A stretch of DNA of 64,000 nt from an uncultured Acidobacteriota bacterium (GCA_903847975.1 CAINFC010000148.1:35293-99292); one strand, 5' to 3'; shown: positions 7,554-18,200, counted from the stretch's first letter. Made by a program: numbers and translations. The notes: generated from the letters alone by a model not told the origin.

Positions 7554-10172
7554 ATGCCTGACCTTGCATCAGCGGGCTGCGGCTCAGACAGCCTTCCTCC
7601 GGGCACACGGCTGGAAACCTATCTCATACTCCGCACGCTGGGAGCGGGAGGGATGGGGGTGGTGTATCTGGCCCAGGACACCCGGCTGGGGCGTGAAGTA
7701 GCCATCAAGGTGCTTCCCGAAACCTCGGACCGCGACCTCACGCAGCGGGCGCGATTCGAAAGAGAAGCCCGGATGCTTGCCTCCCTGAATCATCCCAACA
7801 TCGGGGCCATCTACGATCTGCATCCGATGGAGGGGGGTGAGTTCCTGGTCCTCGAGTACGTCCCGGGCGAAACGCTTGCCCAGCGGATTCACGCCGGTCC
7901 CCCCTCATGGAAGGAGGCAGCGGGCGCTGCGCAGCAGATCGCCGGTGCACTGGAAGCCGCCCATGCCAAGGGCATTATCCATCGCGACCTGAAGCCCGGT
8001 AATATCATGATTACCCCCGAAGGGATCGTGAAGGTGCTGGATTTCGGTCTGGCCAAAAGCCTGGTGCCCGCCTCCGCAGATACCTGTTCCATGGACTCCC
8101 AAACCATCGAACATCTGGAAACGGTTCCGGGAACGATTCTCGGAACTCCGACTTATATGAGTCCGGAGCAGGCCCGAGGCATGAATGTCGACCATCGCAG
8201 CGATATCTGGGCTTTCGGATGCGTGCTCTTTGAAATGCTTACCGGGAAAAAAGCCTTTGACGGAAAAACCGCAACCGACCGGATCGCTGCTGTAATTACC
8301 CGAGACCCTGACTGGGACATCCTGCCCCGGGAAATTCCCCGCTCCATCAGGGAACTCCTCCGGCGATGCCTGGAGAAAGAGACCGCCCGGCGGCTCGATG
8401 ATATACGTTCCGCCCGGGAAATTCTGCACGCGGCATTCACCGAAGCGGATTCCGGATCGGGACAGGGCCGATTCTCCCGGCTCCCGGCGCGCCGGCTCGC
8501 CGCCGCGGGGCTGGGATTGGCCCTGCTGGTCCTGCTTGCCGCCGCATGGCTGTTTTGGAAATCGGAACCAACCTCCCTGGCCATTATTCCCGATAAGAAG
8601 TTTCTACTGGTACTTCCCTTCAAGGATCTGAGCAGCAAAGCGGCCGACTCGCTGCTCGGGGACGGGATGGCCGAGGTTCTGAGCGCACGCCTGTCGCAGC
8701 TTCAGGACATCCAGATTGTCATGCCGGGCATAGCCGTGTTTGCCGCCCGGAATCTTGACCCTTTCCGCATCGCCCGGGATGTGGGTGCCAATCTTCTGCT
8801 GGACGGGTCGGTGCAGCGCAGCGGCGAGCAGGTGCGGGTCACGTTTTCCCTCTGGAACCGCGTCCTGCGCAGAAAAATCGCCGGCCGCACCCTGGATGGA
8901 CCGGCGGCCGATTTATTCGGCGTCCAGGACCGCCTGGCGGAGGAGGTCGTCCTGGCAATGCGCCTGTCTTTCGGTCCAGCGGACGTGCGGCGAAAACCGT
9001 CCGGCCTGGAAACGGCGGACGAGCAGGAGCGGTACCTCGCTGCCCTGGGGCGATTGCAGCGCTCCGACCGGGAGGCATTTCTTGATGAGGCGGTTGCGGT
9101 TCTTGGGGAACTGAGCCGGCAGAGGCCTGCGGCACCTTTGGTGTGGGCGGCGCTCGGCAGGGGATATCTCCAGAAATTCAAGCTCACCCGCGACCGGAAA
9201 TGGATCCAGCTGGCCGACTCCGCCTGCGCCCGGGCCCGTCAACTGGATCCCGATTTTCCCGAGGTGGAGGTGACCGTCGGCGAGATGCGCCTGGCTTCCG
9301 GGCAAACAGAGGCGGCAATCGCCGCGTTTCAGCACGCCCTGTCGATTCAGCCTGCTCATTACCAGGCCATACTGGGTCTGGCCTCCGCCTATAGTTCGGC
9401 CGGCCGGGTGCGGGAGGCGGAATCCGCCTTCCAGAGGGCCATTGGCCTGCAGCCGGATCACTGGACGGGGTACAGCCGCCTGGCCGGCTTTTACTATAAC
9501 CGGGGAAATTACACGCGCGCGGCAGAGATGTTTCGCAAGGTAACCGAACTGACTCCTGACAATGCCATGGCGTTTGCCAATCTCGGTTCCACAGAACAGG
9601 TGACCGGGGACTTCGAACGCGCCCTGCAGTCGCTGAAAAAATCCCTGGCCCTCCAACCCACGGCTCGGGCCTATTCCAACCTCGGAACCATCGAGTTTTA
9701 CCGGGGCCATTTCCAGGAGGCGGTGGACGCCTTCGAGTCCGCAGTCCGGCTGGCACCGGATCACTTTGAAATGTGGGCCAATCTGGCGGACGGGTACCGT
9801 TGGGCTCCGGGACTGCAGGGCAAGGCGAAAGAAGCATTCTCCAAGTCAGCCGCCCTTTGCCGGAGTGAGTTGACGATCAATCCGAAATCGGCCCTGGCCC
9901 ACTCCGTTTTTTCCCTTTGCCTGGCCAAAACCGGCCAACGGGAGGAAGCGGTACTGCATACACAGGAAGCCCTGTCGATTGCCCGGACCCCGAACCTGCT
10001 CTACAACGCGGCGATCGTGGCCCACCTGGCCCAGCAGCCCAGAGAGGCCATGGAGTGGCTGGTGCTGGCGGTGCAGAGCGGATATCCCCGGATTTATATT
10101 TCCCGGGATCCGGAGCTTTTCCTCCTGAAAGGCAATCCCCTGTTCCAGGAACTGGTCCGGGAAAAGAAATAA
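7554..10172 (+). CDS. Membrane Ser/Thr protein kinase with TolB/FlgO-like and TPR domains
   Basis: A PknB-type receptor kinase of about 872 residues. The kinase domain (about 20-285) has a complete glycine loop (LGAGGMGVVYLA), VAIK, HRDLKPGN with catalytic Asp145, DFGLAK and an SPEQ activation segment. A single membrane helix (about 314-335) separates it from an exported half. That half holds a TolB/FlgO-like alpha/beta region (VLPFKDLSSK... to about 450) and then a long run of tetratricopeptide repeats (about 480-830), probably for protein contacts outside the membrane. I chose ATG 7554, which has AAGGAAAG about 13 bases upstream. An in-frame TTG at 7527 has no clear ribosome site. This architecture is very common in Acidobacteriota. 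The signal sensed is unknown. Confidence 0.9.
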   Translation: MPDLASAGCGSDSLPPGTRLETYLILRTLGAGGMGVVYLAQDTRLGREVAIKVLPETSDRDLTQRARFEREARMLASLNHPNIGAIYDLHPMEGGEFLVLEYVPGETLAQRIHAGPPSWKEAAGAAQQIAGALEAAHAKGIIHRDLKPGNIMITPEGIVKVLDFGLAKSLVPASADTCSMDSQTIEHLETVPGTILGTPTYMSPEQARGMNVDHRSDIWAFGCVLFEMLTGKKAFDGKTATDRIAAVITRDPDWDILPREIPRSIRELLRRCLEKETARRLDDIRSAREILHAAFTEADSGSGQGRFSRLPARRLAAAGLGLALLVLLAAAWLFWKSEPTSLAIIPDKKFLLVLPFKDLSSKAADSLLGDGMAEVLSARLSQLQDIQIVMPGIAVFAARNLDPFRIARDVGANLLLDGSVQRSGEQVRVTFSLWNRVLRRKIAGRTLDGPAADLFGVQDRLAEEVVLAMRLSFGPADVRRKPSGLETADEQERYLAALGRLQRSDREAFLDEAVAVLGELSRQRPAAPLVWAALGRGYLQKFKLTRDRKWIQLADSACARARQLDPDFPEVEVTVGEMRLASGQTEAAIAAFQHALSIQPAHYQAILGLASAYSSAGRVREAESAFQRAIGLQPDHWTGYSRLAGFYYNRGNYTRAAEMFRKVTELTPDNAMAFANLGSTEQVTGDFERALQSLKKSLALQPTARAYSNLGTIEFYRGHFQEAVDAFESAVRLAPDHFEMWANLADGYRWAPGLQGKAKEAFSKSAALCRSELTINPKSALAHSVFSLCLAKTGQREEAVLHTQEALSIARTPNLLYNAAIVAHLAQQPREAMEWLVLAVQSGYPRIYISRDPELFLLKGNPLFQELVREKK

Positions 10173-10287
10173 GGGTAAAACCTCCAAAGCAAGACCTGCG
10201 AAGATCCTCCCTTCTCTCCTTTTCCCGGACATTCTGCCTTCCTGAAAAAACGGTTCGCGGCTGCGGCGCGGCCGGCACCCGGCCCGG

Positions 10288-12234
10288 TCAGGACAGAATC
10301 CGGGTCATCATTTCCGCGATGAGCCGACCGTACTCCGGACCGTCCGGAAGGGGGCTTCCCTCCGCCAGGAGCGCCTGCCCGTAAAGCAAACGGGCGTGGT
10401 CTTTCAGCTCCGGGGCCTCCGGGTTCTTTTCGAAGGACTGCCCCAGCTTTACGATAATGGCGTGGTCGGGATTGAGCTCCAGGATCCGCTTCTTGCGCTC
10501 CACCTTCTGCCCCATGCGGCGCATCAGCTCATCGAGCTGGGGGCTGAAATCCTGATCCCGGCTCACCAGGCAGGCCGGAGAGGAGACCAGCCTCGCGGAG
10601 AACCGCACCTCCTGGACCTCTTCCGATAAAATCTTCTGCATCCCCTCGAGCAGCGCCTTGCAGCTCTTTTCTTTTTCCTTGCGCTCCTGCTCCGATTTCT
10701 TCTGGTCGTCCCCCTTCTCCAGGTCGACCTCCCCCTTGCCGACCGACTGGAACTTGTGCCCGTCAAATTCCAGGCCGGCCGTGGTCCAGAGTTCGTCCAC
10801 CGGGTCGGTCAGATACAGGACTTCCAGCCCTTTCTGCCGGAAGGCTTCCAGGTGCGGCGAGCGCTCCACCACCTCGCGGGACGGGCCGGTCATGAAGTAA
10901 ATGGCGTCCTGCCCCGGCTTCATCCTCTGAACATATTCCCGAAGGGTGGTCTCCCCCTGCCCGTCAGCGCTGGAAGCAGCCAGGAGAATCCCCAGAAGCG
11001 TTTCCTTGCGGTCCTTCTCTTCCCGCCCGTACAGCCCCTGTTTGATCAGCGCCCCGAATTCCTTCCAGAAGCCGGCATACCTGGCCCGGTCGCTCTCCAG
11101 CATGGTGCGGAAGGCGTCGAGCACCTTTTTAACCAGGAAGGTCCGGATGGCGCGAATCTGGCGATCCTGCTGCAGAATTTCGCGGGAAACATTGAGCGAC
11201 AGCGCCTCGGAATCGACCACCCCGCGGACAAACTGCAGGTAGTCCGGGATCAGCTCCCGGCAGTTGTCCATGATAAAGACCCGCTTGACGTAAAGCTGAA
11301 TTCCGTGCCTTTTTTCGGAATGGGCAAAAAAGTCCCAGGGCAGATGCGATGGTATGAAAAGCAGGGCGTTGGCCTCGAACTGCCCTTCCATGCGTGCCGC
11401 CACGATCTCCAGCGGATTCTGCCAGTCGTGGGAGATGTGCTTGTAGAACTCATGGTACTCCTCTTCGCTAACCTCTTTTCTCGGCCGGGTCCAGAGGGCC
11501 TTCATGGAGTTGAGGGTTTCCTCCCGGACGGTGGTCTTTTCTTCGGCGCCGGCCTTCGGCTTGCCGTCCGCGTCCCGCTCGATTTCCTTGCGCTCCACCT
11601 TCAGGCGTATGGGATAGGCCACAAAGTCCGAGTATTTCTTGACGATCTCCCGCAACACCCACTCCTTGGTGTAGTCCTGGATGCCGTCCTCCTCGTCCAC
11701 ATGCTTCAGATAAACCTTGACGCTGGTGCCCGGCTCCTCCCGTTCGGCTTCCTCCACGGTGAAAGCCCCGTCCCCCAGCGACTGCCAGCGCGTAGCCTGC
11801 GACTCACCTGCCTTGCGGCTGAGGACCACAATGCGATCGGCTACCATGAAACTGGAGTAGAAGCCCACGCCAAACTGCCCGATCAGCTCCGGGGCCGACC
11901 CGGTATCCTTGCGCTCCTTGAGGAACTGAATGAATTCCTGGGTCCCGGAGCGGGCGATAGTCCCCAGGTTCTGCACCATTTCCTCGCGGGTCATCCCAAT
12001 GCCGTTGTCGTGCACTGTCAGGGTGCGCTGCGTCGGATCCGGGTCCAGTCGGATCTGCAGCTCTCCCTCCGGCTTCAGCTCCGGACGGGTCAGGCTCTCG
12101 AACCGCAGGCGGTCCAGGGCGTCGGAGGCGTTGGAAATCAGTTCCCGCAGAAAAATGTCCTTGTGCGAATAAAGGGAGTGAATCATCAGGTCCAGCAGCT
12201 GCTTCACTTCCGCCTGAAACTCGTACTTTTGCAT
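10288..12234 (-). CDS. htpG: Molecular chaperone HtpG (Hsp90)
   Basis: A 648-residue cytosolic Hsp90 chaperone with the normal bacterial length and no frame damage. The N-terminal GHKL ATPase domain shows LRELISNASDALDRLR (Mg/ATP Asn), DNGIGMT and GQFGVGFYSSFMVAD. The middle domain carries KRVFIMDNC, LIPDYLQFVRGVVDSEALS and NVSREILQQ. The C-terminal dimerisation domain follows, with charged EKGDDQKKSEQERKEKEK between. AAGGAG lies 8 bases before the ATG. It is monocistronic between convergent and co-directional neighbours, with its own predicted promoter at 12266-12294. Confidence 0.97.
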   Translation of the reverse strand: MQKYEFQAEVKQLLDLMIHSLYSHKDIFLRELISNASDALDRLRFESLTRPELKPEGELQIRLDPDPTQRTLTVHDNGIGMTREEMVQNLGTIARSGTQEFIQFLKERKDTGSAPELIGQFGVGFYSSFMVADRIVVLSRKAGESQATRWQSLGDGAFTVEEAEREEPGTSVKVYLKHVDEEDGIQDYTKEWVLREIVKKYSDFVAYPIRLKVERKEIERDADGKPKAGAEEKTTVREETLNSMKALWTRPRKEVSEEEYHEFYKHISHDWQNPLEIVAARMEGQFEANALLFIPSHLPWDFFAHSEKRHGIQLYVKRVFIMDNCRELIPDYLQFVRGVVDSEALSLNVSREILQQDRQIRAIRTFLVKKVLDAFRTMLESDRARYAGFWKEFGALIKQGLYGREEKDRKETLLGILLAASSADGQGETTLREYVQRMKPGQDAIYFMTGPSREVVERSPHLEAFRQKGLEVLYLTDPVDELWTTAGLEFDGHKFQSVGKGEVDLEKGDDQKKSEQERKEKEKSCKALLEGMQKILSEEVQEVRFSARLVSSPACLVSRDQDFSPQLDELMRRMGQKVERKKRILELNPDHAIIVKLGQSFEKNPEAPELKDHARLLYGQALLAEGSPLPDGPEYGRLIAEMMTRILS

Positions 12235-12265
12235 ATCGGATCTCCTTAAAAAATGCTCGGTGACA

Positions 12266-12294
12266 GTAATAACACCGATATATTACCTTGCCAA
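12266..12294 (-). promoter_or_regulatory. Predicted sigma70-type promoter of htpG
   Basis: Read on the minus strand: TTGGCA (-35), a 17-base spacer and TATTAC (-10), about 35 bases before the htpG start codon. The -35 matches the consensus at 5 of 6 and the -10 at 4 of 6. I see no CIRCE inverted repeat nearby, so heat regulation through HrcA is not supported. Confidence 0.45.
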
Positions 12295-12403
12295 CTTTCC
12301 GGAATAAAACGGGGAAAATCGGAAAGGGATCGTTCTCTGCCGAAAAGCCCTGCCCGAATCCGCCTGATCCGGCGGCTCATTCCCCGGCGGTTTGCTGCCC
12401 GAT

Positions 12404-13684
12404 TCAGGAGGATCGGGAGCGAAGCAGGGCCTCCAGGTAGCGGGACTTGACCTGGCGGCAGGCCAGCAGCTGCTTCCACGGAGGAAGGCGCAGGATGACC
12501 CCCAGCACGCCGGCCAGGGCCCGATGGCTCCAGAGGACCCGCTGGTCGAAAATCAGGTGGGCGAAAGTACCGCGCTCGATGGCCATCATCACCACCCGGT
12601 GCGTGCTGTTGACCGGAGTGATCACCCGCTTCGATCGGGTCACCAGACGTATGCTCCGGCACGGACAGGCCCGCACGCATACGCCGCAGCCCAGGCAGAT
12701 TTCCTCCTCCCGGCGGGCCTTTTTCCGTTTCGGCCGGTGCGGGTCGCAGGCGGAAACCAGCGAGATGGCCTCCACCGGGCAGACCTCGACACATTTTCCA
12801 CAGCCGATGCAGGAATCGGGGTCGATTTCCGGCATAAAGCGGGTGGTGTGCACCGGGTGCAGGAAAGCGAAGCGCCGGGCGGCAATCATTGCCTCGCAGC
12901 AGCAGCCGCAGCAGTTGCAGAGGAAATTGACCGCGGTGCGGACATTCTCTCCGAACTGCACCAGGTTGTGCTCGCCGCTCCGACTGAGCAGATCCAGGCA
13001 CTCCTCCTTGTCTGCCGTACGGGCATAGCCGTGGCGGATCAGGGAGGAGGCGGTCGTCCCGAAGGTCATGCAGATCTCCATGGGCGCTCCGCAGGCCCGG
13101 CCCAGGTGTTTCATTTTGTGGCGGCAGTAGCAGAGGCTGACGCCGCGGTGGCTGGCACTCCGGATTACCTCCGAAGCCCGTTCGTAATCCAGAACCTCCA
13201 GCGCATTCTCCTCCGACAGGGCCGGCTCGCTCACAAAAGTGCGCCCCAATCGGGTTTCGCCGTGCGTGAACAGCGTGCGGATAAAATCCTCCTCGACGTT
13301 GAGGTACCGGTAAAAAAGCTCGCTCAGGACTTTCTGATCCAGGTCCTCCCGGACACGCATCAGAGAGAACTCAAAAAAGCCGGCCATGGGAGGCGGCAGA
13401 ACGTAGCGGCTCTGCCCGTCCTGCGCCATATCAACCAGGATGGCCCGCGAAGCCAGGCCATCCAGCAGGCCCTGCGCCTCGGACCGGCCGGTTTTCCAGG
13501 CGCGGGCCGCCTGCTCCACGGTAAAGGGTTTGATGGGCAGAAGGGCCACCAGTCCGGCCTCCCTTTCGCTGAAGAGCATTCGCAGGATTTCGAAAAGCAG
13601 CCGGGTGGGAGGCGCACCCAGGGGAAAGCGGTTGAGCCGTTCCGCCAGGCGGGAATACCCCGACTGCAAATGCCGATGTCCCAT
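12404..13684 (-). CDS. Cysteine-rich dicluster 4Fe-4S protein with N-terminal winged-helix-like region
   Basis: A 426-residue cytosolic protein. The first third (about 25-110) looks like a winged-helix or dimerisation region. A middle part has CYCRHKMKHLGRACGAPMEI, followed by the unusual cluster CNCCGCCC near residue 260. Two classical 4Fe-4S motifs follow: CIGCGKCVEVCP (from about residue 292) and CLGCGVCVRACP (about 330). The layout matches a family of stand-alone ferredoxin-like proteins with a conserved CNCCGCCC segment, found in anaerobes; their exact reaction is not settled. The gene is transcribed away from the V4R operon, sharing the 13685-13833 gap. An electron-transfer or redox-sensing role is inferred. 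Confidence 0.8.
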   Translation of the reverse strand: MGHRHLQSGYSRLAERLNRFPLGAPPTRLLFEILRMLFSEREAGLVALLPIKPFTVEQAARAWKTGRSEAQGLLDGLASRAILVDMAQDGQSRYVLPPPMAGFFEFSLMRVREDLDQKVLSELFYRYLNVEEDFIRTLFTHGETRLGRTFVSEPALSEENALEVLDYERASEVIRSASHRGVSLCYCRHKMKHLGRACGAPMEICMTFGTTASSLIRHGYARTADKEECLDLLSRSGEHNLVQFGENVRTAVNFLCNCCGCCCEAMIAARRFAFLHPVHTTRFMPEIDPDSCIGCGKCVEVCPVEAISLVSACDPHRPKRKKARREEEICLGCGVCVRACPCRSIRLVTRSKRVITPVNSTHRVVMMAIERGTFAHLIFDQRVLWSHRALAGVLGVILRLPPWKQLLACRQVKSRYLEALLRSRSS

Positions 13685-13742
13685 TGTTCCATTTTATATT
13701 AAACGGCCCAAACCGCAAGGGCGGGACGCGGGACCGTTTCCC

Positions 13743-13771
13743 TTGACCTGACTCCGGCGAATCGATAATAT
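13743..13771 (+). promoter_or_regulatory. Predicted sigma70-type promoter of the V4R/GGDEF/TopB-RecQ operon
   Basis: TTGACC, a 17-base spacer and TAATAT, ending 62 bases before the GTG start of the V4R gene. The -35 matches the consensus at 5 of 6. It lies in the 149-base divergent gap and is the only good promoter I see before the three tightly packed genes. Confidence 0.45.
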
Positions 13772-13833
13772 TGACGGAAAGATAAAGGAACGGTTAATTT
13801 TTCGACGACTTCCGGGAAAACAGAAGGAGTGCT

Positions 13834-14355
13834 GTGACGCAGAATCGCAAATACAAATTTTCATGGGAATTGCTGGGGGACATTCGGGCCGGGCGGCCCC
13901 ATCTCGGAAACCAGACGCGCCTGGAAGTCTATCGCCTGATGCAGTTCGCCTTCCGGGATGTCCTCGAGGAGCGCTTCGGCCATCAGGAAACCGATCGTAT
14001 TTTTTATGAGGCCGGGGCCCTGGCGGGACGCGAGTTTTACGCGAACGTCCTGCAGCCCTCCGGCGATCTGAACGATTTTATAAGGCAGGTGCAGGAAGCC
14101 CTGAAAGAGCTCGGAATCGGCATCCTGCGCGTGGAAAAAACCGATATGGAAAAGGGGGAAATCATCCTTTCCATTGCCGAGGACCTGGACTGCTCGGGAC
14201 TCCCGGATCTGGACTTCGAATTCTGCACCTTCGACGAGGGATTTATCGCCTCTCTTCTGGAATGCTTTTCGGGTAAAAAATTCAAGGTCCGCGAAATAGA
14301 CTGCTGGTGTACCGGTGACCGCACCTGTCGCTTTCGGGCCAATCGGATCGAGTGA
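13834..14355 (+). CDS. V4R-domain (4-vinyl reductase type) sensor protein
   Basis: A 173-residue soluble protein matching the V4R small-molecule-binding domain, which is related to bacteriochlorophyll 4-vinyl reductase and to heme-NO-binding folds. Seen: an N-terminal helical part (LEVYRLMQFAFRDVLEERFG), YEAGALAGREFYANVL, and the typical cysteine-rich end DCWCTGDRTCRFRA. Translation starts at GTG 13834, 4 bases after AAGGAG. It is the first gene of an operon; the next gene (diguanylate cyclase) starts 7 bases after its stop. V4R proteins beside signalling enzymes often act as ligand sensors, so it may control the cyclase. The ligand is unknown. Confidence 0.85.
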   Translation: MTQNRKYKFSWELLGDIRAGRPHLGNQTRLEVYRLMQFAFRDVLEERFGHQETDRIFYEAGALAGREFYANVLQPSGDLNDFIRQVQEALKELGIGILRVEKTDMEKGEIILSIAEDLDCSGLPDLDFEFCTFDEGFIASLLECFSGKKFKVREIDCWCTGDRTCRFRANRIE

Positions 14356-14362
14356 CGGCCCC

Positions 14363-15271
14363 ATGTCCCCGTCTTCCTCTCCGGATGCCGAATTGCTGGA
14401 CCTGGCTATCCGCAGCCTGAAGGAGCTGGTGAACTCGCGGGAGGCGCCGGCGAATCCATCGCGGGAGTTGTTGGCCATTCAGGAATTTGCCGAACTATAC
14501 GCCGCGCTGCTGGAGGTACGGAATTCCGTCATGGCCACCGCCGCCGGCGACCTTACCTACCCCGTTCAGCGCAAGGGCTACCTGCCGGGGGCCATCAAGG
14601 GATTGCAGGCCTCCTTGCGCCATCTCACCTGGCAGACCAAAGCCATTGCTTCGGGAGATTTTTCGCAGACCGTGGATTTTATGGGCGATTTCTCCGAGGC
14701 CTTCAACAGCATGGTGCGGCAGCTGGCCGAAACCATCCAGCGGCTGCACCAGCGGGAAAAGCAGCTGCAGGAGATGGCCCGCACCGATCCGCTGACCGGG
14801 GCCGGCAATCGCGGCTATTTCATGGAACGGCTGCAGGTGGAAGTGGAGCGGTCCCGCCGTTATGGGCACACGCTATCCGTGATCATGATGGACCTGGACC
14901 ACTTCAAATCGGTGAACGACACCCGGGGGCATGCCGCGGGCGACGAAGCCCTGCGGACGCTGACCGCCGTGCTCCGCGGTTCCCTGAAGCGGCAAAGCGA
15001 TTTCTGGGGCCGCATCGGCGGAGAGGAGTTTGCGGCCGGCCTTCCGGAAATCACGCTCTCCCAGGCCAGCATGGTCGCGGAGCGGGTCCGCCTGCGACTG
15101 GCGGAAACCCCGATATCTTTCGGCAGCGAGGTCTTTTTTATTACCGGGAGCTTCGGAGTCTGCGAATTCCAAAGAGGGGACGACCAGGAAGCCATCCTGC
15201 ACCGCGCCGATCAGGCCCTCTACCGGGCCAAGCAGGCCGGCCGGAACCGCGTCTGCCCCGCAGAACCCTAG
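14363..15271 (+). CDS. Diguanylate cyclase (GGDEF) with HAMP-like helical N-terminus
   Basis: About 302 residues, soluble, making cyclic di-GMP from GTP. Residues about 35-130 form a helical region reminiscent of HAMP signalling helices (GDFSQTVDFMGDFSEAFNSMV). The GGDEF domain begins at ARTDPLTGAGNRGYF and keeps the metal-binding MMDLDHFKSVND and the active loop GGEEF (219-223). An RxxD inhibitory site (RQSD, 210-213) lies five residues before it, so product inhibition is expected. I chose ATG 14363, just after the V4R stop; an upstream GTG at 14315 would overlap that gene by 41 bases. It lies 9 bases before the topoisomerase-helicase gene. Confidence 0.9.
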   Translation: MSPSSSPDAELLDLAIRSLKELVNSREAPANPSRELLAIQEFAELYAALLEVRNSVMATAAGDLTYPVQRKGYLPGAIKGLQASLRHLTWQTKAIASGDFSQTVDFMGDFSEAFNSMVRQLAETIQRLHQREKQLQEMARTDPLTGAGNRGYFMERLQVEVERSRRYGHTLSVIMMDLDHFKSVNDTRGHAAGDEALRTLTAVLRGSLKRQSDFWGRIGGEEFAAGLPEITLSQASMVAERVRLRLAETPISFGSEVFFITGSFGVCEFQRGDDQEAILHRADQALYRAKQAGRNRVCPAEP

Positions 15272-15280
15272 CTGGCGGTT

Positions 15281-18200
15281 ATGAAACCGAAAGCAGGAGC
15301 CGCCGAGAGACCGCACCCCGCCCCGGGGAAATCTCCTCCGGAAGCGATAGAAACTCCCCAAGGGATCCTGGCGGTGGTGGCCGAAAAGCCCTCTGTCGCC
15401 CGCGATATTGCCCGGGTACTCGGAGCCACCCAATCCCGGGAAGGATTCCTGGAGGGAGGAGGCTGGAGGGTCACCTGGGGCATCGGCCACCTGGTCGGAC
15501 TGGCACAGCCCCATGAAATCAACCCTGCCTGGCGACAGTGGAAATACGACCTGCTTCCCATGTTTCCCCGCGAATGGCCTCTGGTAGTACTGGCCGAAAC
15601 GCAGAGCCAATTCGAGGTTGTCCGTAAAATCATCAACGCGCCGGACGTCGGCCGCGTGGTCTGCGCTACCGATGCCGGGAGGGAAGGAGAGCTGATTTTC
15701 CGCCAGATCTATGAAGCTTCGGGGTGCCGGAAGCCGGTCAGCCGGCTCTGGATTTCCTCTCTGACCCCGGAGGCCATCCGCCGCGGCTTCCGCGAATTGC
15801 GGCCGGCCTCCGACTGGGACCGGCTGGCAGACGCCGCCCGGGGGCGAAGCCGGGCCGACTGGCTGGTGGGCATGAACCTTTCCCGGGGCTACGCCCTGAG
15901 CCTGAAGGAGGACCTGTCGGTAGGCCGGGTACAGACACCGACTCTGGCCATGGTAGTCGAGAGGGAGCTGGCCATCCGGTCGTTCGTCCCGCAGGATTTT
16001 CTGCAGGTGGTCGCTCTCTTCGAGGCACCGCCCAGGGAAGGGGTCGGAGCCCGGGATGCGGAAACGAACTCCTATGAGGGCACGTGGTTCCGGCCCGGGG
16101 GGAAAGAAGCGGCCCCCCCCGCCGCCGAGGAGGGCGGCAGCCGGGAAGAGAACCGGGAAAGCCTGCAGCAGTCCATGCGCCTGCCCGCCGACGGAATCGA
16201 AGCCGCGGAAATTCGGGATCGCGCCCTGGCCGGAAGCGCGGCCGTGGACCGGCTGACCCGGGAAACACGCCGCCTGCACCCGCCGCTGCTCTACGATCTG
16301 ACGGAGCTGCAGCGGACTGCCAACCGGATCTACGGCTTCAGCGCCCAGAAGACCCTCGACCTCGCCCAGGCTCTCTATGAAAGGCACAAGCTGATCAGCT
16401 ACCCCCGTACCGACAGCCGCCACCTGTCCACCGATGTGGCCCGCACTTTGCCTCGCATTGTGGAGAACATCCGCCGGCCCTACGAAGCGCATCTGGCGCC
16501 GGATACGGGCAGCCGGCCGCTCGGTCCGCGGTTTGTGGACGATGCCGGGGTCACCGATCATCATGCTATTATCCCGACCGAAGCCGGCCGTACCGGCTGC
16601 CGGCTGACGGGCGAGGAGGAGAAAATCTACGACCTGGTCTGCCGGCGGTTGCTGGCCGCCTGGCACGCCGATTCGGTCAGTTCGGTGACCACGGTGATAA
16701 CCGTGGTCACTACGGCGCCATCCGCCCGCTCCGGAGAAATCCGCGACTACTACCATACCTCCGGAACCCAGGTTCTGCAGCTCGGCTGGAAGGAACTGGA
16801 ATTGGAGTTCGAGCGGAAGAAGGCGCGAGGGAAAAGCTCTTCCGAAGCGGAAGGCTCTCCGATGGCCCGGGAAGAGGAAGCGCCTTTGCCGCCCTGGCTG
16901 GAGCCCGGTCTCCCGGTCCGCGTCCGCGAGGCCGAGATTCTGAAAAAAACCACCCGCCCCCCGAAGCGCTTTACGGAAGCCACTCTGCTGACCGCCATGG
17001 AAACCGCCGGACGCACCCTGGAGGAAAAGGAGCTATCGGAAGCCATGAAGGAGTGCGGCCTGGGAACGCCGGCCACCCGGGCCGCCATCATCGAGATCCT
17101 GCTCAAGCGGGCTTATATCGAGCGGCAGGGGAAAAACCTGCAGGCCACGGAAAAAGGAATACGGCTGATCCAGGCCGTCCACCCGGAAGTGAAAAGCCCG
17201 GCGATGACCGGGCAATGGGAAGCGTATCTGAAGCGGATCGAAAAGGGAAAGGCGGATCTGATACCTTTTCTGCAGGGAATTGAACGCTTCGTACGGGAGG
17301 TTATCGGCAAGATAGCGGGCGGGGCGGCTGAGCCGGAACCGGCAAGACCGGCTGCGGGGCCGGCGAAAAAGGAAGCGGCAGAAACTTCTCCTCCGGCCTC
17401 GGCAACGCCGCCCGAGGCTTCCCTGCCGCTGTTCCGCAGACTGGCCTCGGCCGGACCGCAGGGCCCAAACGTTGCTCCCGGGGAAAATCCTTTCCATGCC
17501 GCCCTGCACCGCATTTTCGGATTTCGATCCTTTCGCCCCAACCAGGAGGAAATCTGCCGCGCCGCCGTGGAAGGCCGGGACGTCCTGGTGGTCATGCCCA
17601 CCGGCTCGGGAAAATCGCTCTGCTACCAGCTTCCTGGACTGATGCGCGGCGGACTGACCCTGGTGATCAGCCCGCTGATTGCCCTGATGGAGGACCAGGC
17701 CGGCCAGCTGCAGACCCGAGGGCTGGCAGTGGAGCGCATCCACTCCGGACGCAGCCGGCAGGACCAGCGTCAGGCTTCCCGGATGTATCTCGACGGCAGG
17801 CTCGACTTCCTTTTCATCGCTCCGGAGCGATTCCGGGTGCCCGGCTTTTCCGAAATGCTGGCCCGTCGCAAGCCGGTGCTGATCGCCATCGACGAAGCCC
17901 ATTGCATTTCGCAGTGGGGGCACGATTTCCGGCCGGATTACCGTATGCTCAAACAGCACCTCCCCCTGCTGCGGCCGGCGCCGGTGATTGCCTTGACGGC
18001 CACCGCCACCCCGCTGGTCCAGGACGATATCGCCGACCAGCTGGGGCTCCATAGCCCGCTTCGCTCCATTCATGGATTCCGGCGGGACAACATTGCCATC
18101 GAGGCCGTGGAGGCCCCCCCCTCTTCGCGACACAGCCTGGCCCGCAAGTGGCTGTCCGCCGCGGAAAACCGCCCGGCCATCGTCTACGTTCCCACCCGCA

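Noticed and set aside
14873..16756. Long antisense open frame (over 600 codons) opposite the topoisomerase gene; similar long antisense frames at 58335-60338, 61924-63615, 12392-13702 and 10756-12249
   Set aside because: High GC content leaves antisense frames open. Their translations are rich in Gly, Arg and Pro and show no domain, while the opposite strand has clear enzymes.
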